Shown: one piece after another, positions 17,036 to 24,819 of the stretch | Layout: each line of letters starts with the position of its first letter | Position numbering within the stretch: position 1 is the first letter of the stretch | Source: [Clostridium] celerecrescens 18A | GTDB lineage: Bacteria > Bacillota > Clostridia > Lachnospirales > Lachnospiraceae | Direction of reading: 5' to 3' | DNA: 64,000 nucleotides | NCBI RefSeq assembly: GCF_002797975.1 | Contig: NZ_PGET01000001.1 | Location: 2,046,001-2,110,000, forward strand | Made by a program: the position numbers and the translations under genes | Notes under the pieces: model-generated | Told to the model about the DNA's origin: nothing | The model's database searches: none | What the model saw: the letters and a program-made list of their open reading frames with translations, nothing else

Positions 17036-17531
17036 TCATTCTGATTTAAAATCACCTTTTCCGTCAAGAAACGGTATTAATCGTTCAAGCAAATTTTCAT
17101 TGATTATGTCATATGTTGCGATTTCCAGCAGTTTGACAACTGTATCATCATTTATGTATTCCGCTAATGAAACAATGCTAGAAATATCTATTCCATGTTT
17201 TGCAAGACCTTTTGCCATTTTGTCAAGTAAACTGGGTTTTAGCAACGGTGCGATATTTACTATATCAGATATGCATTGTTTGTCCAATTCACTGCATAAA
17301 TCTTGCCCTTCCACAGCGCTTTCATGAATGGCGGCTTCCTTATCAGTTGGATGGCCGGAACTAATAAGTTCATCAAGAGTGATACCGAATATCGGGGAAA
17401 CTGTCTCCGCACTCATATTTTGATATTGCTTGACGGGTCAGGTTAAGTCGTTCAGCAAGTTCAGATTGTGTCATGTCTGCTTTTTTACGAAGCTTTGAAG
17501 TATATGCACCAAATTTTTTTATATCAAACAT
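17036..17531 (-). pseudogene. XRE family transcriptional regulator broken by a small internal deletion
   Basis: The N-terminal frame (ATG at 17531 behind a perfect AGGAGG) reads MFDIKKFGAYTSKLRKK, then MTQSELAERLNLTRQAISKY, a clear HTH_3 domain, and stops at 17373 after DSFPDI. The rest of the family pattern, IFGITLDELISSG with an alpha-helical tail, continues in another frame to 17036. Compared with intact relatives, about 8 residues between DSFPDI and EIFGITLDEL are missing. The junction contains ATATT, which would occur at both deletion ends, so a microhomology-mediated deletion that changed the frame is likely. The regulator should be inactive. Confidence 0.75.
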
Positions 17532-17614
17532 AAAAGATACCTCCTTATATTCAGAATATCGTGGATGCAAAGGCAAATCAAGCAAAGGATAGTTGCCATT
17601 AACCATATCCAATG

Positions 17615-17768
17615 TTATGTCACCCATTCCGAGAAAGAACCTCCGTTAGCAAGGTATAACGGCATCTTTTCCTCGATAATAGGTTCTATGTTCTCAATAA
17701 TACATTCTTTGATTTCTTCAATTAAAAAAGACACAATTTCAAAACTGAAATGTGCCTTATTTGCCCTT
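17615..17768 (-). pseudogene. Short C-terminal coding remnant, family unknown
   Basis: A frame without a start reads FEIVSFLIEEIKECIIENIE and PIIEEKMPLYLANGGSFSEW to a stop at 17615, just upstream of the XRE pseudogene. It looks like the helical tail of a lost protein; stops precede it. The remainder of the gap up to 17904 shows nothing recognisable. Confidence 0.3.
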
Positions 17769-17904
17769 TATTTACCAAGTGTCCGTCCAAGCTTTCATGC
17801 CTGCGGTTTAATATCATAAGTGATAATTCCCCCACAGATTATTAGTACTAAAATTATTCAAAAACAAAAGAACCGTAAGCTATTTATAAAATCCCTGTCT
17901 CGTA

Positions 17905-20121
17905 TCATTGTTCCCCATAAATACAGTTCTCAAGTGCCTCTTTTAACCCTTCAAAATCCAAATAGTCTTCAATAAATTGTTTGCGTAGTAAATTAAAAGG
18001 AATAAACTCGTTATATTTACCATCAATCTGCACTTTCTCAGGTAAAGGAAGTTCATATAAATCTAGATCAGATTTTATAATATCGGAAATAATATATTCC
18101 AATTCTTCTTTCGTTCCAGTAAAATTCACCTCTAAATAGACACAAGTAATCCAGGGATGTTTACTTTTTATTTTCCTTTTCAACAATGCAAAATGAAGAG
18201 TTAATAGCTGTCGTGTCCCCAACCAAGGGAACACCGCATATTTTACATCAGAGAGAGGGGTAACCAGATTTTCTAAAATACCGCTATTTCGAGCAATGTA
18301 TTGTATTTCCGTTAATCGTTCACGACACCTTTCACTCAAGTAGGGATATGACAAATCACCTTTAAGAATGCTGCGGACCTTTTTTACTAAAACAGTATGC
18401 AGCTCCGCATCGAAATCCACGTCCCAGTCAACGACTGAAATACCTGGTACTTTTTTAACAAAAATTACCTTTGATTTTGTATTAACATCAACCGTTTCCC
18501 ATGTCATGCCCGCTAATGCAAAACGAGTACCAACAGGGTAAATCTTATCAACAGTACCGATTGTGCGGTTTTCATCCTTAACAAGCAAATATTCCGGTGC
18601 AAGGAAAACCGTGAGAAAATGATGACTATTTACAATTTTTTCGCCTTCTCTGCCGATCATCAAGCCCCCGTGTTCTGTCCGCTGTAATTGCTCAATATTG
18701 ATAAGATGAGTCAATAACTGTTTATAATCCTCCTGGGAAATATGGCTAAAACAACCCAAAGTAAGGATGGCCTGCGCAAGAGCTGCAGGGGAAAGTTCAC
18801 CACTGCTTTTTAAGTGGCTCATCGTTTGATGATACAGAAGGTTATATGCATGATGATGCGGATAAATTGGTTCTATCCAATGGTCCTTTATATACAGCTC
18901 AATAATAGCAATCGTTCGGATAAACTCCCAATTGATAGGCCCCAGTGTATCTGCCGGATTGATTCGGATATCTTCAACAAAGGTGAATAGAAGTTGTGGA
19001 ACCTGACCTCGGCGTCCACATCTGCCAAGCCGCTGTGCAAAGCTGGAGACGCTAAGCGGGGCGCCGACCTGTACTGCCTGATCAAGCGAACCAATGTCAA
19101 TACCTAATTCCAATGTAACGGTTGCACCGGTAACAATTTTATCATCACTTGATTTCATCTCATCCTCCGTGTTTTCACGAAGCAACGCAGAAACATTTCC
19201 GTGATGAACCCGGTAAACATCTGGCGCCTTTTTTTGTAGCGCAATTTCACGAAGATTCGCCATAACAAGTTCGGTTTCTTCCCGGCTGTTTGTAAAGATG
19301 ATGGTCTTTTTATCAAGCGTCATCTTAAATAAATATTCGTAATGCTCACGATCACCCATATTCCCGCCTGTTACAACCTTGTTATCGCTTGCGTCGTTGT
19401 CAGAGATATCACGCTCATCGTGTAGATTAACAAAACGTTCCACATGAAGCTTGATACGCTTCTTTCCATCTTCCGTTATAGGGGCAGCACAGTTACGGCC
19501 AGTTCCTGTATTGAGCCAGTTCTGTGCGGAAGACACATCACCGAGCGTTGCCGAAAGGCCGATACGCCTTGGATTTACGCCAGTCAGCTTTTGAAGACGT
19601 TCTAAGATGCACAACAGCTGAACACCGCGTGCATCGCGCATAAACTGATGTACTTCATCAATAATGACAAATCGCAAATCAGAGAACATTTGGAGGCAAG
19701 CGCCACGCTTATTGGTTAAAAGGCTTTCAAGTGATTCCGGGGTTATTTGGATAATCCCTTCCGGATGCTTGATCAACTCATTTTTCTTGGTTTGTGATGC
19801 GTCACCGTGCCATTTACAAACAGGAATATGTGAATCAACAAGTAACTGCTCAAGGCGTTTGAACTGGTCGTTAATAAGAGCTTTCAGCGGTGAAATATAC
19901 ATTACGCCTACCGAACGGGAAGGTTTCTCATACAGCTCCGTAAGCACAGGCAAAAAAGCCGCTTCGGTTTTTCCAGAGGCCGTGCCAGAGGAAAGCAGTA
20001 AATTGTCATCACTGTTAAAAATGACCTCGCAAGAGGCAACCTGTATTCCACGTAATTCCTCCCATTTGTTCTGATATATGAAATCCTGTATGAAAGGAGC
20101 AAGTCTGTTAAATACATCCAT
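17905..20121 (-). CDS. Lhr-like superfamily 2 DEAD/DEAH helicase (BrxHI-like), third gene of the TerB/BrxD operon
   Basis: 738 residues. Motif I SSGTASGKTEAA (44-55), motif II DEVH (155-158), motif III SAT (190-192), motif IV region IIFTNSREETEL, motif V TGATVTLELGIDIG and motif VI QRLGRCGRRGQ (363-373) make a complete SF2 core of the Lhr type. The C-terminal 350 residues are family-specific, with no nuclease motif seen. It should translocate on or unwind nucleic acid using ATP. It lies 6 nt downstream of the BrxD-like gene, with GAGGTG before the ATG. Lhr-like BrxHI and BrxD occur together in BREX type 2 (Pgl), but here the methylase and PglZ partners are absent and a TerB-type protein replaces them. 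A nucleic-acid-directed defence role is inferred. Confidence 0.85.
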   Translation of the reverse strand: MDVFNRLAPFIQDFIYQNKWEELRGIQVASCEVIFNSDDNLLLSSGTASGKTEAAFLPVLTELYEKPSRSVGVMYISPLKALINDQFKRLEQLLVDSHIPVCKWHGDASQTKKNELIKHPEGIIQITPESLESLLTNKRGACLQMFSDLRFVIIDEVHQFMRDARGVQLLCILERLQKLTGVNPRRIGLSATLGDVSSAQNWLNTGTGRNCAAPITEDGKKRIKLHVERFVNLHDERDISDNDASDNKVVTGGNMGDREHYEYLFKMTLDKKTIIFTNSREETELVMANLREIALQKKAPDVYRVHHGNVSALLRENTEDEMKSSDDKIVTGATVTLELGIDIGSLDQAVQVGAPLSVSSFAQRLGRCGRRGQVPQLLFTFVEDIRINPADTLGPINWEFIRTIAIIELYIKDHWIEPIYPHHHAYNLLYHQTMSHLKSSGELSPAALAQAILTLGCFSHISQEDYKQLLTHLINIEQLQRTEHGGLMIGREGEKIVNSHHFLTVFLAPEYLLVKDENRTIGTVDKIYPVGTRFALAGMTWETVDVNTKSKVIFVKKVPGISVVDWDVDFDAELHTVLVKKVRSILKGDLSYPYLSERCRERLTEIQYIARNSGILENLVTPLSDVKYAVFPWLGTRQLLTLHFALLKRKIKSKHPWITCVYLEVNFTGTKEELEYIISDIIKSDLDLYELPLPEKVQIDGKYNEFIPFNLLRKQFIEDYLDFEGLKEALENCIYGEQ

Positions 20122-20127
20122 CTTAGT

Positions 20128-21444
20128 TTACACCTCGAAATCTAAAAAATCACTGTGTATCGTTTCATCGGACAAACCACCCTTGGCCATCTCAAAGCTG
20201 TTGCTGCCTAAAATATCAGACACACTACTATTTGGGTTCTGATGCAGAATATTAACAAGTTCGATGAAATCACGGATGATTTCTCTCGGTGTGATATGTG
20301 TGCCTGCACCAACACGATTATATTCCACGGTCAGAAAGTACAGTAAATCCTCATGATTCATCGTTGGTGTATAGCTGTATAGCTGTGCATGAATGTCCCG
20401 CAGTTTTTCAACGAGAACATACACCTCTTCTTGCGTAAGCATTTGCAGCCTAATAATAGGAGCGGTTAAGTCCTTCATCTCTTCAGTGGCAAAATGTCCT
20501 TCTGCAAGGCGAGACCGAAGAGCTTCATAACTGAACATACCTTTGTATTTATCTTCAATGCACTGAGGTGTACCGCCGATTAAAAATCCAATATGCTTTG
20601 CTTTGCCCTGTAACACGTCGTTATACATAGTCAGTATTTTTTCATAATTATTTTGTCTTGTGATGGAGTTTGGAATCTTATAAATATTGACAAGTTCATC
20701 AATGAAAACCAATAGCCCCTTATATCCGGCGTTTACTAAAAAAACAGCAAATAATTTCAAAAAATCATACCATGTTTCATCCGTAACAATGAAATTAATA
20801 TCCAAATCTGCCTTTGCTTCTTTGCGGGATGCATATTCGCCGCGAAACCACTTCAGTACATTTGATTTCATTGCGGCATCATCTTGTTGGTAGGCTCTCC
20901 AGTAAGCAGCAACTGCTTTGGCGAACTCAAAACCGTTTACCATGCCCTCAAGAGAACCAGCTACGACATATATCTGTTTTTCAACTAATCGATTGAACGC
21001 TTCGCCTTCTGCATCGGACTGTGCTCTTATAGACGCCTGTATACCTGAGATCCATTTTTCCAAAATCAACGGCAGTGCGCCACCATCCGGCTTTGATTTC
21101 GTTGAAAGGTTTTGGATCAGTTCTTTGTATGTTGCAAGTCCCTGCCCTTTTGTTCCCGCAAACCGTCGCTCAGGGGAAAGGTCAGCATCAACCACAGCAA
21201 AGCCTTTTGCAGTCGCATAATTACGTATGGTTTGAAGTAAAAAGCTCTTACCGCTGCCATACTTACCTACAATAAATCGAAAAGAAGCACTTCCATCCTC
21301 AATCATTTCAATATCATGTAAAATCGCAGCAATTTCCTGTGTTCGCCCTACGGTGATGTATTCAAGTCCTATGCGGGGGACCACACCCCCCTTTAATGCA
21401 TTGATTAGTATATTAGCTATCCTCAACGGCAACTTATTTTCCAT
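20128..21444 (-). CDS. brxD: BrxD-like P-loop ATPase (DUF2791 family)
   Basis: 438 residues. The N-terminus has the family hallmark GGVVPRIGLEYITVGRTQEI (19-38), then Walker A VGKYGSGKSF (59-68) and VVDADLSPERRF. A hydrophobic Walker B strand, GLLVFIDELVNIYK, lies near 240. A C-terminal helical/winged region contains THITPREIIRDFIELVNIL. Proteins of this family are AAA-like ATPases found as BrxD in BREX and in TerB-linked operons. It is 4 nt from the upstream TerB-type gene and 6 nt from the helicase, so all three are surely co-translated. The ribosome site is weak, consistent with coupling. It probably loads or regulates the helicase in an ATP-dependent way; no experiment supports this here. 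Confidence 0.85.
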   Translation of the reverse strand: MENKLPLRIANILINALKGGVVPRIGLEYITVGRTQEIAAILHDIEMIEDGSASFRFIVGKYGSGKSFLLQTIRNYATAKGFAVVDADLSPERRFAGTKGQGLATYKELIQNLSTKSKPDGGALPLILEKWISGIQASIRAQSDAEGEAFNRLVEKQIYVVAGSLEGMVNGFEFAKAVAAYWRAYQQDDAAMKSNVLKWFRGEYASRKEAKADLDINFIVTDETWYDFLKLFAVFLVNAGYKGLLVFIDELVNIYKIPNSITRQNNYEKILTMYNDVLQGKAKHIGFLIGGTPQCIEDKYKGMFSYEALRSRLAEGHFATEEMKDLTAPIIRLQMLTQEEVYVLVEKLRDIHAQLYSYTPTMNHEDLLYFLTVEYNRVGAGTHITPREIIRDFIELVNILHQNPNSSVSDILGSNSFEMAKGGLSDETIHSDFLDFEV

Positions 21445-21448
21445 TATA

Positions 21449-23143
21449 TTACACCATTTCCTTAATTTTATTTATATATTCTTCATATATAGTCAGACTA
21501 TCGTCAAGTTCAAGAATGTTATCACCGATTGTGTCAATCGCCTTTTCATTAATACTGTCAGCCAACACTTCCAGCATAACTCCGTTGGCATCTGCAAAAT
21601 GCTTCAGATTTGTATCCCCTTGAAGTATTAATTTAAGCGCATTCACTTCTGTTTCGCCGAGTATATGAAAAAAACTTGTCCAATTGTCTTGCATTGCTAT
21701 AGGAGCGTCGGTAAAAACAGTTTGAGATATAGCAGGACTAGTCTCTGCTGTGCTTGATTCAAAATACATCATAGGTTCGATATCTGGCACGATCAGTTTT
21801 TCCTGAGTGTCATCAGCTTCAAGTCTTATTTTATGAAGAGAAGTTTCATCCACGGATACAACAATTTTCGTTGATTCTTTGTAATACTCATTCACTGCTT
21901 CGTGAATTATATATTCAAGGGAAAGGCCCACAGATTCAAGTTTTTTTATAAGTTCTTTGTCAACTAAATGAATATCAGCAGACAGCTTGTGTTTAAACTT
22001 TGTAACTTTTCGTAACTCAGATTCTGTTTGCTTCATAATATAGCCAATGAGTTGCCGACCGCTATTCATAGCCAGTGTGGAACTAAAAGACCAAAAGTTT
22101 TGAGAACATATATATATTTCTTTATCGGAAAACACAACTTTCTTATCCGGTCTATTAATTGCGGAATAAAACAATGCATCCTTGAAAGGCGTCCATACAG
22201 ACATCTTATTCGTCGGATAAAAAATCAAATCGTCAAAAATGATACCTGCTCTATTAAAAACAACTCTAAGTTTATGGATTACCATACAAAAACAATCACT
22301 GAGCTGCCCTTTTGTATCATTGGTAAAAAAAATTGATTTTCTGATATCATACTTTGAAACATTGCAAAACAAATCAAAGTTGTCGTTCATGTCTGTTTCG
22401 TACATGAATACTTTGGCATAATGTGCTTGCAGATTGTTTTCACAGACAAATTCCTTAAATGGCTTCGGGAGATCATAATAAATATGGTAGTCCTTTATCC
22501 ACTTAACCATATATTTATCAATCGAAGAGTCAAAACGCTTGAAAGCTCTCCAGAAAAACATCAGCTTATCAAGTCCTTCCTGAGAGTCAGCCACTCCGAT
22601 ATTATGAATCAGCTCGTAAATATAAACAAAGGCATATGATAATGAAACATTTGTAACATTACCTTTTCTTACATCAGTCCGCCATGTAAAATATGTTCTG
22701 AGCTGCGCATAACTCATTTGCTGGTAATAAGGAAAATAGTTTGAAAATTCTACATAGCCATTGTAATCATCTTCGTAATCCTTCATGAAAACAGCTTGTT
22801 TATAGAATACTTTTGAATTACTAATCCGTGTTTGCTTGTTATAAAAATGAGAATTGAAATTAGAAGGAAGCTGGGTATCTCTTGCTATTTGCCTCATTTC
22901 ATTAAATATCTTACGATTCTCATCAACGATAGGATTTACTACTTGCGGCTGAGGTCTAGAAAATGCCCGATTGTTGTTTGTTCCTCCGTCAATTTCAATT
23001 TCAGCAAAAACCTCGTCTTCAAAAGAAACAGGAGTGACGTTTTGCAGAAACTGTTTTAATTGATTTTCCTTTTCTTCAAAAAAAGAAATTTGTCCCGGTA
23101 TTTTTACAGGTTTATATTTCTGGTCATTTTTGTTCATACGCAT
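21449..23143 (-). CDS. TerB_N/TerB_C domain protein, first gene of the BrxD-helicase operon
   Basis: 564 residues, cytoplasmic, no signal or membrane helix. The TerB_N domain spans about 105-330, with MSYAQLRTYFTWRTDVRKG (143-161) and SLSYAFVYIYELIHNIG (167-183). The TerB_C domain spans about 405-560, ending with GVMLEVLADSINEKAIDTIG. The usual TerB domain between them is not evident, so this is a short form. TerB-linked domains belong to the tellurite/stress and phage-defence network proposed from comparative genomics. The start is uncertain: the strong AGGAGG is about 24 nt before this ATG, too far, and only ATT, ATA or GTA codons lie nearer in frame. A second ATG follows 6 nt later. Confidence 0.82.
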   Translation of the reverse strand: MRMNKNDQKYKPVKIPGQISFFEEKENQLKQFLQNVTPVSFEDEVFAEIEIDGGTNNNRAFSRPQPQVVNPIVDENRKIFNEMRQIARDTQLPSNFNSHFYNKQTRISNSKVFYKQAVFMKDYEDDYNGYVEFSNYFPYYQQMSYAQLRTYFTWRTDVRKGNVTNVSLSYAFVYIYELIHNIGVADSQEGLDKLMFFWRAFKRFDSSIDKYMVKWIKDYHIYYDLPKPFKEFVCENNLQAHYAKVFMYETDMNDNFDLFCNVSKYDIRKSIFFTNDTKGQLSDCFCMVIHKLRVVFNRAGIIFDDLIFYPTNKMSVWTPFKDALFYSAINRPDKKVVFSDKEIYICSQNFWSFSSTLAMNSGRQLIGYIMKQTESELRKVTKFKHKLSADIHLVDKELIKKLESVGLSLEYIIHEAVNEYYKESTKIVVSVDETSLHKIRLEADDTQEKLIVPDIEPMMYFESSTAETSPAISQTVFTDAPIAMQDNWTSFFHILGETEVNALKLILQGDTNLKHFADANGVMLEVLADSINEKAIDTIGDNILELDDSLTIYEEYINKIKEMV

Positions 23144-23185
23144 TATAATTACGAGAAATACCCGCTACCTCCTTTTTTTGATATA

Positions 23186-23229
23186 AGCTGTCTCTCTTAA
23201 AAGTCTATTCCTTTCAATCTTTGACAGCT
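23186..23229 (-). promoter_or_regulatory. Leader hairpin ahead of the TerB operon
   Basis: AGCTGTC and GACAGCT (23186-23192 and 23223-23229) can pair across a 30-nt loop in the transcript just before AGGAGG. It could tune translation of the operon. Pairing is only 7 bp, so this is tentative. Confidence 0.3.
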
Positions 23230-23290
23230 GTAAACAAACTCAATTAATCATCATCTTCATCACAATATTTTTAATGCGGCCTATAGAGAT

Positions 23291-23319
23291 AATATATCAT
23301 ATTTATATGGATAAAGCAA
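23291..23319 (-). promoter_or_regulatory. Promoter of the TerB-BrxD-helicase operon
   Basis: On the minus strand TTGCTT (23319-23314) and TATATT (23296-23291) are separated by exactly 17 bp. It lies downstream of the terminator of the phosphoesterase gene and gives a leader of about 140 nt before the TerB-type gene. Confidence 0.5.
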
Positions 23320-23368
23320 ACAAATGTTCTTGCTGTTGATTTCATATCTGGTAGCTGATTGGTCATAA

Positions 23369-23405
23369 AAGAAGCCATAAAGCATGGTCAACCTACCGCC
23401 TTATG
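23369..23405 (-). terminator. Terminator after the phosphoesterase gene
   Basis: AGTCATAAGGC and GCTTTATGGCTT on the minus strand form an imperfect 11-bp stem, followed by CTTTT. It separates the kinase/phosphoesterase pair from the TerB operon. Confidence 0.5.
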
Positions 23406-23433
23406 ACTCCATGATTCCTTATGATATCGATTC

Positions 23434-23952
23434 TTATTCTTGCTCTGGCTTTATAATACCCATCAACCGTTTGATTTCCTCAAACTCTATGGGAGTATAA
23501 TCAATCCGTTCCACACTAACACAAAAACTCTGGCTACTATAATCGGTATACTGCTTGCTGGAATGTACATGACAAAAAATATTGGCATAGGGCATGTTGG
23601 TATTGGTATAAAGCGGCTCATGAGACAGTATCCAAAAGTGATCTAAAATAATAGGAGCATCGTAAACCCGATGAAATCCCATATCATAATAACATTTCAC
23701 ATTTGGATTGTCATGATTCCCAAGGATCAGATATTTGATTCCCTTCAGCCGTTTTACAATCCCGGCAGTAACCTCAGCCTTATAAAAAGAAACATCTCCT
23801 AACTGATAGACCTTATCCTGTTCTCCAACTACCAGGTTCCAGTTAGCAATCAGTGTATCGTCCATTTCTTTCACCGTTTTAAATGGACGATTCTCATAAG
23901 CCATAATTGCACTGTGACCAAAATGCGGATCGGCAATAAAAAAAGTATTCAT
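23434..23952 (-). CDS. Small metallophosphoesterase
   Basis: 172 residues, the length of phage-like calcineurin-fold phosphoesterases. Metal-binding motifs are in the expected order: IADPHFGH (6-13), LGDVSF (about 51-56), LGNHDN (about 77-82), SHEPL and HVHSS. It should hydrolyse a phosphomonoester or diester using two metal ions; the substrate is unknown. GGAGG lies 5-6 nt before the ATG. It is 15 nt downstream of a P-loop kinase gene, so the two form an operon. A kinase plus phosphoesterase pair recalls two parts of bacterial Pnkp RNA repair, but there is no ligase and no direct sequence support for that. Confidence 0.82.
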   Translation of the reverse strand: MNTFFIADPHFGHSAIMAYENRPFKTVKEMDDTLIANWNLVVGEQDKVYQLGDVSFYKAEVTAGIVKRLKGIKYLILGNHDNPNVKCYYDMGFHRVYDAPIILDHFWILSHEPLYTNTNMPYANIFCHVHSSKQYTDYSSQSFCVSVERIDYTPIEFEEIKRLMGIIKPEQE

Positions 23953-23967
23953 AGTTCCTCCATAGCT

Positions 23968-24483
23968 CTACAAATAATCTAATACCAGCCTAACCGATTG
24001 CTCCGGTGACTGATCTGAGGTGTCGGGCCAAAATCCAATTTTAGGAGTTTCCCGCATAAAGTCCGCGTGTAGTGTTTCCCGCGTAAAACCAATATACCCA
24101 ACCTTTCCCCGCGATGCCTCTCGCTTCTTTACTGTTTTCACATTTGGACAAAGCACTATTACATGAACACTCCGGTCCCCCAGCATATCTAATATCTTGG
24201 AAAGCTCTTCGCCGTAATAATTATCCTGCATAACAACAGAAAACCCGCTATCATAATAGGTTCTGGCCACATCTGCGGTCAAGCCATAGCGCAGATGCAA
24301 CTGTCGGACGGCTTCGTCGGATGGCTGTACGGGCATCTCTGCACGTCCTGATACAATCATTGTTCGAAATATATCACCGCGCAGGTGTACGCTGTTTACA
24401 ATTTTTGAAGCGAGTAGTTCTGCAACTGTTGATTTTCCAGATGTCATAACACCAGTAATTAAATATATTGCCTTCTCCAGCAT
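23968..24483 (-). CDS. P-loop kinase of the AAA_33/phosphotransferase type
   Basis: 171 residues. Walker A is ITGVMTSGKSTVAE (9-22), followed by a LRGDIFR phosphoacceptor-type region, DNYYGEEL, and a lid-like segment with VKKREASRGK. This is the pattern of small-molecule or nucleic-acid kinases related to chloramphenicol phosphotransferase and polynucleotide kinase. The substrate cannot be assigned. AGGAGG lies 6 nt before the ATG. It is co-transcribed with the phosphoesterase gene downstream. Confidence 0.75.
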   Translation of the reverse strand: MLEKAIYLITGVMTSGKSTVAELLASKIVNSVHLRGDIFRTMIVSGRAEMPVQPSDEAVRQLHLRYGLTADVARTYYDSGFSVVMQDNYYGEELSKILDMLGDRSVHVIVLCPNVKTVKKREASRGKVGYIGFTRETLHADFMRETPKIGFWPDTSDQSPEQSVRLVLDYL

Positions 24484-24625
24484 AACACACCTCCTATTGA
24501 TGCTTTTTAAATCCGTAAAGTATTTTATCCCAACGATAAATTCAAATTTTTCATTTTATCACTCTATCTATCTAATATTAAGAAAAATTGCTTAGCAAGA
24601 ATCAGAATAAAAAAGACTTTATTCA

Positions 24626-24695
24626 AATCGGCCGCCTACGGCTAAGACATTGCAAGCCGAATATGCAGAACTGCTTTCGAAGAATAAAAAAGCAA
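24626..24695 (+). pseudogene. Probable C-terminal scrap of a conjugative relaxase
   Basis: A short frame reads TAKTLQAEYAELLSKNKKAN before a stop, preceded closely by another stop. It resembles the TLQAEYAxLLAxKK motif near the end of relaxases from Firmicute integrative elements. The match is by eye and short. If right, it marks an old mobile-element junction directly upstream of the resistance-like cassette. Confidence 0.4.
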
Positions 24696-24764
24696 ACTGA
24701 AATGTCCGAATACCTCCATTGCTTGGACTTATTTTGCTGTTTTCTCAAACAGATAAAAAGCCAC

Positions 24765-24795
24765 TTGACTCTGACACCGTGTCAAGGCTTAAGGT
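24765..24795 (+). promoter_or_regulatory. MerR-type promoter of the UvrA-fusion gene
   Basis: TTGACT (24765-24770) and TAAGGT (24790-24795) are separated by 19 bp, too long for unaided transcription but the spacing that MerR activators need. A dyad, CTTGAC-N11-GTCAAG (24764-24786), sits between the boxes. The same TCA(A/G)GGCTTAA core recurs at 30389-30419 beside the merR-like gene at 29490, making that protein the likely regulator. Confidence 0.7.
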
Positions 24796-24819
24796 CAATT
24801 TCAAAGGAGGGATATGAAA

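Noticed and set aside
17905..23143. Complete BREX system
   Set aside because: No PglX-type methylase, PglZ phosphatase, BrxA/B/C or PglW/Y gene is present in the window; only BrxD-like and BrxHI-like proteins are.
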